Positions 50,635 through 61,754 of a DNA stretch of 64,000 bases are shown piece by piece (position 1 is the first letter of the stretch; each line of letters starts with the position of its first letter). The translations under genes and the position numbers were made by a program. This DNA comes from Nemania diffusa. Its lineage: Eukaryota; Ascomycota; Sordariomycetes; Xylariales; Xylariaceae. The stretch lies in assembly GCA_038501195.1 (NCBI GenBank), contig JBBPUQ010000008.1, positions 3,048,501-3,112,500 of the forward strand, written 5' to 3'. Below the pieces are notes generated by a model that worked only from the letters and a program-made list of their open reading frames with translations, made no database searches and was not told the origin of the DNA.

Positions 50635-51880
50635 ATGAAGTTCCTCTGTAACATTGCCCTCTTGGCCTCTCTGGTCAGCGCTGCCTCCATGGGCAAGCGT
50701 GGCTCTCCTCTCGCTGTCCAAATCGAGCAAGTTGGCAACTCTGGCCTCAAGGCTACTATCACCAACACTGGTGCCGAGAACTTGAAGGTGCTGAAGACCG
50801 GTACCATTTTGGACTCTGCCCCCGTTGAGAAGGTCCAAGTCTTCCGGGGCAGTGAGTAGAGTCGATCATGACCTTTCCTGGAAATAACCTTCTGACATGA
50901 TGCACATGTAGGCAGCAAGCTTGACTTCCAGGGTATCCGCCTTCGCGTTTCTAACGCCGGCTTCGCCGAGGAGTCTTTCCAGACTATCGCTGCTGGCCAG
51001 GCTATCGAGATCAACTTCGATGCTGCTGAGCTCCACGACCTCGCCACCAGCGGTGCGTACGACTTCGTTGCTAATGGCGTGCTCTCCTATGCTGCTGCCG
51101 ATAGCACCGAGATCGCCGGTGTCGTTCCCTACTCTAGCAACACCCTCACAGCTGAGGTCGACGGTGCCGAAGCCGCTCAAGTCCGCACTGCCTTCTTGAA
51201 CAAGCGCACTGTACGTTGCCCTCCCCCTCCCTCGGCTTCTTCGGTCATAAAAGACCTTATCTCCTCAGAGAGGCGGTTGCTGATGAATATCCGATAAATA
51301 GTCTGTCCAGTCTGACTGCACCAGCTCTAAGCTTACCTCGACCCGGAATGCCGTCACCGCCTGTCGATCCTTCGCGGCCGCGGCGTCGTCGGCTGCCCTG
51401 AGCAACACCGCCAAGGTCAACGAGTACTTCAAGTCCACCTCGGCCGGCTCCCGCGTCGCCGCCGTCTTCGCCAAAGTCATCACCGAGTGCGGCAGCACCA
51501 CCGGCGGGTCCTCCCGCACCTACTGCTCTGACGTCTACGGCGCGTGCGCCAGCAACGTCCTGGCCTACACGCTCCCCTCGGCCAGCTACATCGTCAACTG
51601 CCCTTTGTACTTCAGCGCCCTGCCCGCCACTACCAGCAGCTGCCACGCCCAGGACCAGGCCACCACCACCCTCCACGAGGTCACCCACCTGACCCAAGTT
51701 GCTGGCACCGACGACCTGGGCTACGGCTATAACGCCGCGACCAGACTCAGCTCGTCCCAGGCCCTAAACAACGCCGACTCCTATGCACTCTTCGCTAACG
51801 GTAGGCCACACCAGCCCCTTAGAATTCCTCTTGGACACTGATTAGCTAACGGCATCCCAGCTATCCACGCTGATTGCTAA
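50635..51880 (+). CDS. Deuterolysin-type zinc metalloprotease (M35), secreted
   Basis: Four exons: 50635-50851, 50912-51210, 51302-51800 and 51861-51880. All introns are GT-AG and the reading frame is preserved; 344 residues. A signal peptide ([17 protein letters not shown]) and an inhibitory propeptide lead to a Lys-Arg processing site (LNKRT, about 170), then the mature domain from SVQSDC. The aspzincin catalytic motif is HEVTH at 297-301, with the downstream GTDDLGYGY at 307-315 supplying the metal-binding Asp. Cys residues are placed as in fungal neutral protease 2. The enzyme cleaves basic nuclear proteins and other peptides outside the cell. The tiny last exon encodes only AIHADC plus stop, matching the normal C-terminus of the family. 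Confidence 0.93.
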
Positions 51881-52250
51881 GCGCATGAAGCAAGTCTGTC
51901 GCGGGCCAGCTCCTGTTTTTCCCGTGTCAAGTCTTGATGAGGAAACGAGAACATGCATGGTAAAAATGAGGCTATCATGAGATCTAACGTCATAGCGTAG
52001 GCGTCGAGGGAGACTTTACGTAGATAGTACGAGGACTATTAATTTGGATATTCTTAGTCATCACGTTAGCATCTTTTTGAATATGATTCCATGCGTGCAT
52101 TGTGACCGTGCCACCTACTCCTGTCTACAATCGCGGGATTGTGATCCGCGTCCGTCTTGAAAAAAGAAAATGCAGTATAATCCCAATTGCAATCATAAAA
52201 CGCCTCCGAGCATCATAACTGTCTAAGCCACTAAACCGACAGGCTTTTCT
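51881..52250. other. Convergent intergenic region
   Basis: 370 bp between the stop codons of the deuterolysin and rhodopsin-domain genes. No gene or clear terminator structure seen. Confidence 0.5.
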
Positions 52251-53177
52251 TCAAACGCCCGCTGAACCGGTCCTGACCGTGCTCTCGGACCCCCTCCAGT
52301 GCAACGACAGCACCGGCTTCGGCGACGACGTCCCGTCCAACGCCCTCCGCTGCTCCCGCGACCGCCTCACGAAGGAGCGCAGCGTGGGCAGGCAGACGGC
52401 GAGCAGGCTCGCGACGATCTCGACGAGCGCCCACACGTCGATGGTGTGCGTGATGTCCGCCTTGGGCACGTTCTGCACGAGCTCCAGCGTGATCCACCGC
52501 GCCAGCGCCGCGACGATGCTGAGCGCCGCGACGGCGACGACGAAGGCGAGCCCGCTCCACTCCCTCTTGGTGAGGCCCGTCCGCGTCGTCCGCGCGCGCG
52601 ACCCGCGGCTCGACGACGTCACCGCGAACACGGGCAGCGCGAGGATCACGAGGTCCGTCGAGATGTTGGCGACGGTCGAGATGGTCACGGCGCGGATGTC
52701 GTGCACGGCGCTGCAGAGGTGCCCGTCGACGTCCCAGTTGAGGCGCACGGGGTCGCACCAGCGCGCGAGCAACGCGATGTGCAGCACGAAGGTGCTCGTG
52801 GCGTACAGCAGCGCGAAGGCCACGAGCCCGCGCGCCAGCTTCGCCTCCATGAGTCGCAGCACGCTCGCGAAGAAGGCGATGAGCGCGAACTTGGCCGCCC
52901 ACAGCGAGATGTAGATGAAGAAGAGCGAGATCCACGACACGTAGAGCAGGTGCGCCGACAGCGGCAGCGGCACGCTGTAGTAGAGCTCGTTCGCTGGCCA
53001 GTGCACGAAGCGCTCCCGCAGGCTGTTCTTCCATGCGTTAATGCTGATGAGCACGAGGCCCGAGATCCACGAGAGGACGACGAGGCCGTCCGAGACGTTG
53101 CGGGTCTTGGGCTGGGGTTTAGCCTCGCGCCATCGGAGCCAGAATCGAAGGATGATGGGTATCAAGGCCAACGTCAT
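52251..53177 (-). CDS. Rhodopsin-domain (PTH11-like) integral membrane protein
   Basis: An uninterrupted frame of at least 308 residues with six or seven hydrophobic helices and the family pattern: WISGLVLISINAW, a helix with WAAKFALIAFFASVLRLM, an extracellular Cys pair (RWCDPVRLNW and HLCSA), VTISTVANISTDLVILALPV, and DVWALVEIVASLLAVCLPTL. Such proteins are fungal seven-helix membrane proteins, some of them receptors in host or surface sensing. The start is uncertain: the frame stays open upstream to 53273 with helix-like sequence (TFSVAAFIAIDF) before this ATG, so a 5' exon probably lies around 53180-53300. The coding DNA is very G+C-rich, which produces a long antisense open frame of no significance. 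It is the only intact member of three in this window. Confidence 0.83.
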   Translation of the reverse strand: MTLALIPIILRFWLRWREAKPQPKTRNVSDGLVVLSWISGLVLISINAWKNSLRERFVHWPANELYYSVPLPLSAHLLYVSWISLFFIYISLWAAKFALIAFFASVLRLMEAKLARGLVAFALLYATSTFVLHIALLARWCDPVRLNWDVDGHLCSAVHDIRAVTISTVANISTDLVILALPVFAVTSSSRGSRARTTRTGLTKREWSGLAFVVAVAALSIVAALARWITLELVQNVPKADITHTIDVWALVEIVASLLAVCLPTLRSFVRRSREQRRALDGTSSPKPVLSLHWRGSESTVRTGSAGV

Positions 53178-53273
53178 GCCTGTGAAGTCGATGGCGATAA
53201 AGGCCGCTACACTAAACGTCAGCCTTGTTCCTCCCGCACTGGGAACTACTAGTGGACGTACGTAAAGGTATGT

Positions 53274-55416
53274 CTATATCGTGGTATACCATCTTGACAC
53301 TGCCGAGCTAGTGGAACCTCTGTGGAATATGTTGTGGACGTGGTTGGTTTGCCTGATTTCCGGACACCGATCTACGTGGCGGGATATATATCAGATATCT
53401 CTACACCATGCGCATGTGGTCGTTGGGTCCAAGTTAGGCGGATAGGAACTTGGCCCCGGCCTCGCTGAACATGTTACCTCCATAGCCAATCAGGACTCCT
53501 ATCGCCAAGGTCTATAATTGTTTCGTCAGGGAGAAAATGCCCTCTCTAGGGTACGCTTCGGTACGGTACGGTGAAGATCCCTGGAGCGAAAAGCCACAGT
53601 CTCTTTAACCTAACTAGGAACGTTTTTCACAATTACATAATGTCTGCGTGACGTGTCTTGGCAGGCTGATTCTATAACGAGGTCCAATAGAAAGGAGAGG
53701 TCGACTGTCATGGGCCAAGGAGGCGATGAACGGGACGGATTTTAAGTGTACGGTAGGGCTGAGGCACGCATATTTTCTATAATTGACATTGGTTAGTTTC
53801 AGGGAAGTCGGGAAAGGCCGACTACACTACACCACGTTTGGATAAGCCCTAGTTTAGTTTGCTGCGGTGTACGTTACCCGGGTAAGGATGAACAGGCAGC
53901 CTTGCTAATTCGGTTAGACGTTGTCGTGAGGTAACGAGAACAGAGCAATGAGAAACTGGGGTTAATTGCCGAAAGTGGTTGAACCGCCCGCGCCGGAGGA
54001 CGGTACAGACATAACCTATGTATACAGAATACCTACTCGATGCGTACGAAGCTACATACGCATATCCTTGGCTAAGTTAAGCCATTCGCTGATTCATTTA
54101 TAATGTCAAGACTCGACTGTGATCCTTTGGCGCAGCCACACAGCCAAGCAGGGATATAAATACCCGCCAGTAGGTATTATACAGGGATCAGTCGCAGATC
54201 GTATACCTACCTACCTACGTAGTACTGGTAGTCTATGGGAATCGAAGTTAGCCTCTCCACTAGGTACGCAGTACGTAAATCGAATAATAGGAAGATGATA
54301 GACGGGAGGAAGAGATGAAAATAATCGAGGCTTGAGAAGAAAGTCTTCTACAAACGGTACAGAGACAAAAAAAAGAGAGCTAGAGCAAAACGTGAAACCC
54401 CTTCACATGCCTGAGCGCATCAAAATTGTAGCATCTTGACTCACATACATGCTTGACTCACAAGCCATGTAACCATTTTCGTACGAATGATTGTAAGTGC
54501 GCATAAAGCCGATGATGGTATAAAGCCGACGATGGCAAATATTTTCAGATTTTCGCACGCCATGCATCTGCCCATAAACCAATCCTGATCGTCCGGTCTG
54601 TTCGGGGAACAGCAATTCTCAAAAACAGGAGGGAAAAATGTAAACCCAATAGCCTGTCACCCCCAGAGCAGCTTATTAAGTGGAAAGAAAGTAAGCAGCC
54701 TTCGCTCCTTTGATTACCAAATACCCGACTGTTCGTCTCGGTGCCTCGGCGCAATTAGACATCATCTGAATAACGCTCTCCAGTGACACTGCTACGTATA
54801 CCAGTACAGCTACCTGCATAGTCTAGACTGTCATAAGTTGAAACATCGTATACCTACTACCGGCAAGTAGAAGATCAATTGATATAGCTAGGTTCTGCCT
54901 ATAGTTCCCGCGATTCTATGTATGCTGTACAGTACAATACGCAAGTAACCCCCGTTTTGGAGCTGCCCGATGCGCAACCGGTGCTTCGGAGTTCAAGCTG
55001 ACTCAGCTCATGTTACCTTATTAATAGACATTTTGTGAAACACATTACGCATTATCTGGACATACATCATGATGAAATATAGTCTTCTCGTGCGTCTATA
55101 ATGCGTAGATTATGAAATAAGAGTAACGCGTGGTTGCGCTGACGAAAATGGTATACCTACTTGGTAGAAGTATTTACATAGTACTAAGGGCAAATATTGG
55201 CGCTAAATGCGGGTAGGGAGTAAAGGACCCTAGACTACAGCTACCATGTCCTTGTGCATGCTCGCTGAAGCCGAAGCCCGAACTTGTTAGATAGTATGAC
55301 GAATATACAAATGTTTTTACCCTTCTAATCAGTGATTCGGTGCGCCTCGGTGAGAATCAACTGTTTCGTAATGCCTATTATACACGTCGGGTGGGTATCT
55401 TGGCGAACCCAGCACG
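53274..55416. other. Gene-free intergenic region
   Basis: About 2.1 kb without a supported gene. It contains TACCTA/ACGTAGTAC motif clusters near 54200-54280 and 55150, and only short random-looking frames. Confidence 0.5.
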
Positions 55417-57277
55417 TTACCACTGATTCCAAATCTCACCTGGCATGACTATCCTCATGACATCCCAGTGTCTGAGAGCGCTCTGATCATGCCATTTCGC
55501 GAGCTTTTCCGTCTCGTTGGCCCTAAGAATTCCGACTTCATCGCGCGCCGAGAAAGTCGATAATGGTACTTCATATTTCGGGACAAGGAATTGTCTCCTA
55601 GAAAGACTCTTAAGGTAATCCGCTTCCACAGCTTCCCTAAACGTGATCTTATCACCTGTCATTAAGCAGAATATCATCACATTGTCAAAGTCGTGACCCG
55701 ATTCTTCAACCTTGTCCTTTGATGGCGGCTCATTCTCTCTGAAAATACGGCAAGATGGGAAGATGTCCACAATGGTGTTGATGACGATGCTGAGAGGTGG
55801 GAGTGTGAAGTCACCGGCGTAGTTCTGCATATGTTAGTCGCTTGCAGCAACAATTTGTTCGATGACTTACAATAACTATGACTCCGTTGGGCTTTAACAT
55901 GTGTTTGAGCCCTTGTAGGAAGGTGTCGGTAAATAAGTCAACCGGTTCGGCGCCCCCGGTGAAGACATCATGAACAATATAATCATAATTCTCATGTAGG
56001 ATCGGCGCGTTCAGCTGACTCCAAGACACCACATCCTCGATGATAGCAGTATGGTTGGGTGGAAGGCCAAAATACTTGCCGGCGAACTTGTGAACCACCG
56101 GGTCGATCTCTACGATCGTAGTATCTATACCATGAGCAATCAAGGCAGAAGGAGTTGTGCCAATTCCAAGGCCACTAAGTGATGGATTAGCCACCCTGAA
56201 AGATGATGATGAGCGATCCGAGACTTACATATTGAGAGCACGTGCCTCGTTGTCGGGCACCTTTCCAGGCACCTGGACAAGCCTGATGGCCTCAAGCTGC
56301 GTGAAGACACTATAGACAGGCTCGCCGACTATATTTCTTCCAAACTTGGTCCATTCACCACCGAGTAGGCTATGATCGCACCTCATAACTCGATAACCGT
56401 TTGCATAACTGTCAAGGACCGAGATATAACCAGTGTTGGACTCCCAGCGGTCAACGAGGGACCAACCATTGGCGTTAAGGGTTGAGTTCAAAGAAGCCGT
56501 TGCTGATTCGGTCATAAGGTGCGTGTTATAAAAGGCTGCATGCAGAATGCCAGGAACGGCGTATCGCAACAATGGTGATCGTCCCATGATGCTGTATGTA
56601 GCTGCCAGCACCAGTTCTAGCGCCATGCGAGTCTGCATGATCGATGTTCCCACCTGCTCTATAAGTTGCTTGAAGAAAGTCGTCTCAGAGTACCGAAATA
56701 CAATGTAGGACACAAGGCCAGGGGCCGAATTTGCGATAGAGCTCGGCAACCCATCCAAGTCAGCTTGATCGAGAATGTCTGCTATGCATGACGCGCTGAC
56801 GACCACGAGAGGGAGAAGAGTTAGCACCTCTGTGATGGCCGGGCCGTATTTAGCGCCAAACAGGTTACTGAAGGCGAAGAGATAGAATTGAAGCATGGGA
56901 ATTTGTAGAGCGATCAGGGGCAGTATAGTGATAGTCTTGACCGGTAGGACTCGACGCAAAGCCAGGTTACCTGCCCAGCCAATGAACAATCCCGCCCACA
57001 CAACATACTGATGCAATCTGTCGGCAGCAATCTGGCCATACACAGGCGACAATGTCAAGACCGAGACATTAGCATAGACAGCAGTGAGTATGATCAAGGC
57101 CGTTGCTTTGCCATACACGGCGACTTGTTGTGTAGCCCATCGAGACCAGGTGTCGTCCTTGGCCTGGCCGGCGAGAATTTTGAGTTCATTCTCAAAATCC
57201 TCCTTGGTTTCTGGAGGGCCCTGAGTTTGACGAATTTCAGAACTTTTCTTTTTGGACACCTGTTTCTTCGGAGCCAT
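55417..57277 (-). CDS. Membrane-anchored spermidine/spermine-synthase-like protein
   Basis: Three exons, complement of 55417-55824, 55871-56195 and 56229-57277; 593 residues. A Lys-rich N-terminus (MAPKKQVSKKKSS) is followed by about eight hydrophobic helices (residues 55-240), then a Rossmann-fold domain of the polyamine-synthase/methyltransferase type. That domain has GLGIG at 358-362 (nucleotide loop), VEIDP at 378-382 (acidic ligand), EDVVSW, and HDVFTGGAEP at 425-434, where spermidine synthases carry the catalytic Asp. The 7-8 TM plus synthase arrangement occurs across fungi and bacteria. The reaction is not established, so aminopropyl transfer is an inference. The gene is divergent from rad10 with 525 bp between starts. 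Confidence 0.85.
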
Positions 57278-57802
57278 GGCGTCGAGGTTGAGTGAGTGAT
57301 GGAGTGGGATGCTCGATTACGTGAGAACTTGGGGCCAGTAATAACTAACTCATTACGGTGCTCTACACAAATAAAAAGACTCTGTATGAAATAGGCAAAC
57401 AGGGACTATGTAGTATGCGCAGCAAATTTTCTAGGCCTTCAACAGCCAGCTGTTGTCAGAACTCATAGGGATTTACATTAGCATATGAGGACACTAAAAG
57501 AAGCGAAGATGGGACAGATAGTGTCTTCGTTGCCAACCAAATCCGCACGGGGTTTGTTTCACTAGAAGTGTGGCGGTGTTGTTCTTAAGTGTGGCGCGCA
57601 TACAATATCATAGTGACGCCAAATCTAGATAGATACATGGTACATGTGGTACCTATGTACATACGTAGTACCTAATCTATGGGGTACCGTTAAACATTGT
57701 GAACATTGAGTGCAGCTTTCTTTCCCTCTCCTTTAGCAACCTACCTACTTCGCTGGGCTACATACACCTCTTTGCTCTCCGGGACTCAAGGAAGTCATAT
57801 GA
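57278..57802. promoter_or_regulatory. Divergent promoter region of the synthase-like gene and rad10
   Basis: 525 bp between two start codons facing away from each other. It carries GGTACATGTGGTACC and TACGTAGTACCTA palindromic words at about 57639-57675, and a CT-rich tract (TTTCTTTCCCTCTCC) at 57716-57732 upstream of rad10, a feature common in fungal core promoters. Confidence 0.45.
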
Positions 57803-59014
57803 ATGGATGACGATGACTTCGGCGCAGACGCAGACTTCCTCTCTGCGCTCGCCTCCTCGACTCCCGCGAATCCTCCAAGCCAACCGCCCTCGCAGCCTGC
57901 CAATCGTGCACAACAACCTGTTCCTCAGAAGATACAACAGCCGACTCCCCAGCGCCTAGACAAGCGGCCGCCTCCTAGCGCTTCTACCTCAAAGATTGTC
58001 CAGCCGACCCCGCAAGCCCTCCCCCAGCGATCTTCCGGCTCTTCCATCCTCGTCTCGCCGCGTCAAAAGGGAAACCCCGTGCTGGCCGCTCTACGGTCTC
58101 TACCTTGGGAGTATAGCGACATCCCTGCCGACTATGGCCTGGGCTTGACGACTTGCGCCCTCTTTCTGAGTCTTAAATACCATCGGCTGCATCCCGAATA
58201 CATTTACACCCGGATTCGCAACTTGCAGGGCAAATACAATCTACGTATTCTATTAACTATGGTCGATATTCCAAATCATGAAGACGCGCTGCGTGAGTTA
58301 TCTAAGACGTCTTTAATCAACAACGTCACTATTATACTATGCTGGTCCGCCGCCGAAGCCGCGAGATATATCGAGCTATACAAATCCTATGAGCATGCAA
58401 ACTTCAACGCCATCAAGGGGCAACAAGCAACAGGCTATGCCGAGAAACTGGTCGAGTTTGTCACCGTGCCTCGAGGCATCAACAAAGCTGATGCAATATC
58501 ACTCGTTAGCGCATTCGGCAGTATCAAGAACGCTGTCAACGGCGATCCCGAGCAAGTCGCCATTATCGGTGGCTGGGGAGAAAAGAAGGTAAAGAGGTGG
58601 TGTAGCGTTGTAGAGGAGCCCTTCAGAGTCCAGCAGGCCAAGAGACGGGCGGTCACTGGCGAAGGCAATGCAGCTTTGAACCAGGCAATGGACCTCGGCC
58701 GCGTTCCTCTGAGAGAGATGGCCGCCTTCTCTGCAAGTGCCTCGCGGGACAGTGCAAGCGCAACGCCACAGTCTCAATCTCGGCCGTCAGCTGAGAAGCC
58801 GTCTACTACATCGAACGTTTCTCGCTCGCCTGCTGTCCATATGGACGAAGAGGAGGAAGCAATGTTAGCAGCAGCTATCGAAGAGTCCAAGAAAACTGCG
58901 GCTGAGGAAAGAATGCGATCATCCAATGCGACCTCGAGCACTACCACGCGCAAAGCTGACGACCTCAGTGACGGGATCGCAGCCGCACTGGCACGCCTCA
59001 GGGAGAAGGGTTGA
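57803..59014 (+). CDS. rad10: DNA excision repair protein Rad10/ERCC1
   Basis: Intronless frame of 403 residues. Residues 1-80 are an acidic start and a Pro/Gln-rich linker. The ERCC1 central domain spans about 82-200 (ILVSPRQKGNPVLAALRSLPWEY, LFLSLKYHRLHPEYIYTRI), and the helix-hairpin-helix region about 220-275 (FVTVPRGINKADAISLVSAFGS). ERCC1/Rad10 is the non-catalytic partner of the XPF/Rad1 nuclease. Together they cut 5' of lesions in nucleotide-excision repair and process single-strand flaps in recombination. A C-terminal tail beyond the yeast core carries DEEEEAMLAAAIEESKKT at 348-365, a good ubiquitin-interacting-motif pattern. The start ATG opens MDDDDFGADADF, as in other fungal homologues. 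Confidence 0.95.
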   Translation: MDDDDFGADADFLSALASSTPANPPSQPPSQPANRAQQPVPQKIQQPTPQRLDKRPPPSASTSKIVQPTPQALPQRSSGSSILVSPRQKGNPVLAALRSLPWEYSDIPADYGLGLTTCALFLSLKYHRLHPEYIYTRIRNLQGKYNLRILLTMVDIPNHEDALRELSKTSLINNVTIILCWSAAEAARYIELYKSYEHANFNAIKGQQATGYAEKLVEFVTVPRGINKADAISLVSAFGSIKNAVNGDPEQVAIIGGWGEKKVKRWCSVVEEPFRVQQAKRRAVTGEGNAALNQAMDLGRVPLREMAAFSASASRDSASATPQSQSRPSAEKPSTTSNVSRSPAVHMDEEEEAMLAAAIEESKKTAAEERMRSSNATSSTTTRKADDLSDGIAAALARLREKG

Positions 59015-61754
59015 CATGTCGCCGCTAACTTCACCAGTGGTGTATGAATGAACTATAATCTAGCTGGTTGTACCCCTGGCTAACATAAAGCGAAAGAAAA
59101 TGAAGGAATGCTCAAGCAGAGATGGCGATCTGAAGGATCTCGCGGGGCATTCCTAAAATCCCAGCCGAGCCGCTTACCGCCTTCTCATGCCCCAAACCCT
59201 AATACCTATTTGTCTACATGGATTGCCACGGTAGGAAGCAAACTGATAGGAAAGGGTACGTTACGTACATATAGGTGCGGAATCGTGATGCGGTGGCGTA
59301 CTTAAGTGTACTTAGCCTCGGTCTATTTGCATACAGCTACCTACATGAGCGCTAGAGCTCGTATGATGATGCTATCCGTGCCTAAATAGATATCCTGTGG
59401 AACCTAGTATTCGGTGGTACTCAGAACGAGGTTTATCCTGGCATTGTCCCCCTCGGTGCCTGTCGATGCTTTGGCGGCAATGCAGGAACAAGGATGGTGA
59501 TAAACGTGGCCGGTCTGGCCGTTATCCTGACCTGTCCTGATGCTACCCCAGCCATTTGCACTTTATTCCCATTCATGTGTTGCGCTCTGACAGGACGTTG
59601 ATTGACCCCGTACCATAGAACAGCTATCCAGAAAAGAATTGCCGTAGACAAACAGTTCGTAACAGTTCGTCAGCTGCAATTTCCTATGACGTCCATGTTA
59701 ACGTTGTGAGCGCCCATGATTGGCTCCTGCGCTGGTGAAGCTGCAAAGCTTGGCACGTTACCACCATCGGAATACCTAGCTGCAGAGATGTAGCATGGAC
59801 CAGGGTATCAGACATACCACGTACATATGAGAGGTCCTTAATTTTTCAGCATGGGTATAAACGATTAAGTGATTGAATGAGGTAGTTTAGGGAGTCATAG
59901 CCCGTACAGTATGGTCTCTCACTCCTGGATGCATACACGATGTCCCGTGTCGGCCGAGATAATTGGCCATGTTTTGATATTGATCAATCTTATATATTAA
60001 TTAAATACCTGCCCTGATTTTCAGCTGCCGTATCAGCCTTCAAACCCCCTTCTACCTTTGTATAACATTATAAGTACCTACCTAGCTAGGTAGTTTATAG
60101 GTAGGTAGTGATGTTATAGGTACAAGGTATATAGGGATAACAGAAGGTCGAGCATGCTCCGTAATTCGCGTGACGTTAATCAATGTTGATTTCCCCGCAT
60201 GGCAAGGAGATTAACTTATATGTGCGGCATGTAAGTGGTCCTGCACTAGACTAGGTACTATTCGGTAAGATCACGGCATCTCCCCCGCATAAACAGCCAC
60301 CCGAGAAGATCCGCTGGAATAGCGCAGAGACCTTAACCATCTCTAGAATCTAGATAGGTAGGTACCTAGCTTATTCCCCAATTATACACCTAGTCTAATA
60401 GGTTCCCTTGTCAGGTTAGGTGACTATTGAACAATTCAATAGGATCTTCCACAACGACTAGAAAAAGAAAAAAGAAACACTACCTAGTCCAGCTGTATAT
60501 ACCTTCCTCTAATTTTTCAATTACCTGATTCTCTCCCTATGGTCCTTACTGACATATCAGGTAGGGTATTCTGTAATATTTTCAATCCGTCTAGGTTACT
60601 CCGCACGAATGACCGGTCACAAGTCACAACACCCATCTTGGGAAGCTGGGTCTGCAAATGCTTGTCCCTGGCTCTTCACCGTCTTCACGAATGGCTGGGA
60701 GATCTGCACATGGCCACCTCTATACGGAAGGTTGTATTACCCAAAAGGGTACCATCTCGGGTCAGTTGGCCGCGCCAAGTTGGAATGGGGAGAAGTTGGC
60801 CGGGGCGTGATTATTTTCCTCGAGTCTATGATGTTAGCGGTCTGGTGGCGTTTTCATCGTGTTCTTGTCGAGTTTGTGTCGTGCGAGTCCCGAAACAACG
60901 GGCATATTGGTAACTAGATGTCTAGACTCCTTAGGTGTGTAAGTATGCCAATGCCCGCCTACCTAGTCCCCCAATTACAAAAAGGAGATAAACCAATTAA
61001 ATACAAATGAAAATTATGGGGGAGACATATGTGATAGTAGTAGTGGTCTGATCCTGGGTGATTAATCTTTAGCAATGTGAGTGAGGCTCGGATGGGTTGC
61101 CGTATGCCTTGCAGACCTCTGTTTGTATGTATGTCGCGCGATTTGGAGAAATGATCCCCAACGCGCCCGGCCCCTCGTGCCTGGGTCTTCTGTCGATCCT
61201 CGAGCGAGTCGCACCGCAGTGACGGAACCTTCTTGTGTTCAGGTGATCGTCGCAGCTAACCTTTGAGGCTAGTGAGCCCTCAGGGATTCCCCTACTTCGC
61301 GTTACATCACCTTGTGCATGCCTCGAATAACACCCAGGGGGGCCAGTGACCTCCCGCGTTCACCCCCCATGGCCAAGTTTATTAACTTCTAATTTGGGCG
61401 TGTTATCGTCATGGCACCTGCACCAAGGCACATAAGCTCACAAGCATGGGAGGCCGAGTTCTTCGGTTCCGGCAGAGGAGGAGCAATGGTGTTGTCTAGA
61501 CTGGCATCTATTCCATAATTAATTGGTTGGCCAGGGCCCTGATCACACGTTCCGGACCATCGTCATGCTAAGAGACATGGGCGTCAATTATATAAGACAC
61601 CGTCATGCCTCGCATTTGTTTACCTTGCCGCTGGCTTTCCTGCTTATTCCTCTAGCGGTTGTATATTTCCCGAAGGCTCTTATTAGCCTGTTCGCTCCTT
61701 GGCGTTGCTTGTTTTCTCATGTTCTGTAGAGAGTGCTTCGCATAACAGTTCATC
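59015..61754. other. 2.7-kb gene-poor region
   Basis: No supported gene. Two overlapping frames near 60539-60917 (124 and 102 codons) lack family features. TACCTA/TAGGTA palindromes are frequent, notably CTACCTAGCTAGGTAG at 60078-60093, and more around 60355-60372. The right end should contain the GH47 promoter. Confidence 0.5.

Noticed and set aside
50439..51047. 202-codon minus-strand open frame
   Set aside because: Overlaps deuterolysin exons 1-2 and their intron on the opposite strand; no recognisable product.
52299..53252. 317-codon plus-strand open frame
   Set aside because: Antisense to the rhodopsin-domain gene. Its Arg/Asp/Glu/Ala-rich product is what a G+C-rich antisense frame gives, and no domain is visible.
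60539..60917. Overlapping 124- and 102-codon frames
   Set aside because: Two competing frames, neither with domain or splice support.
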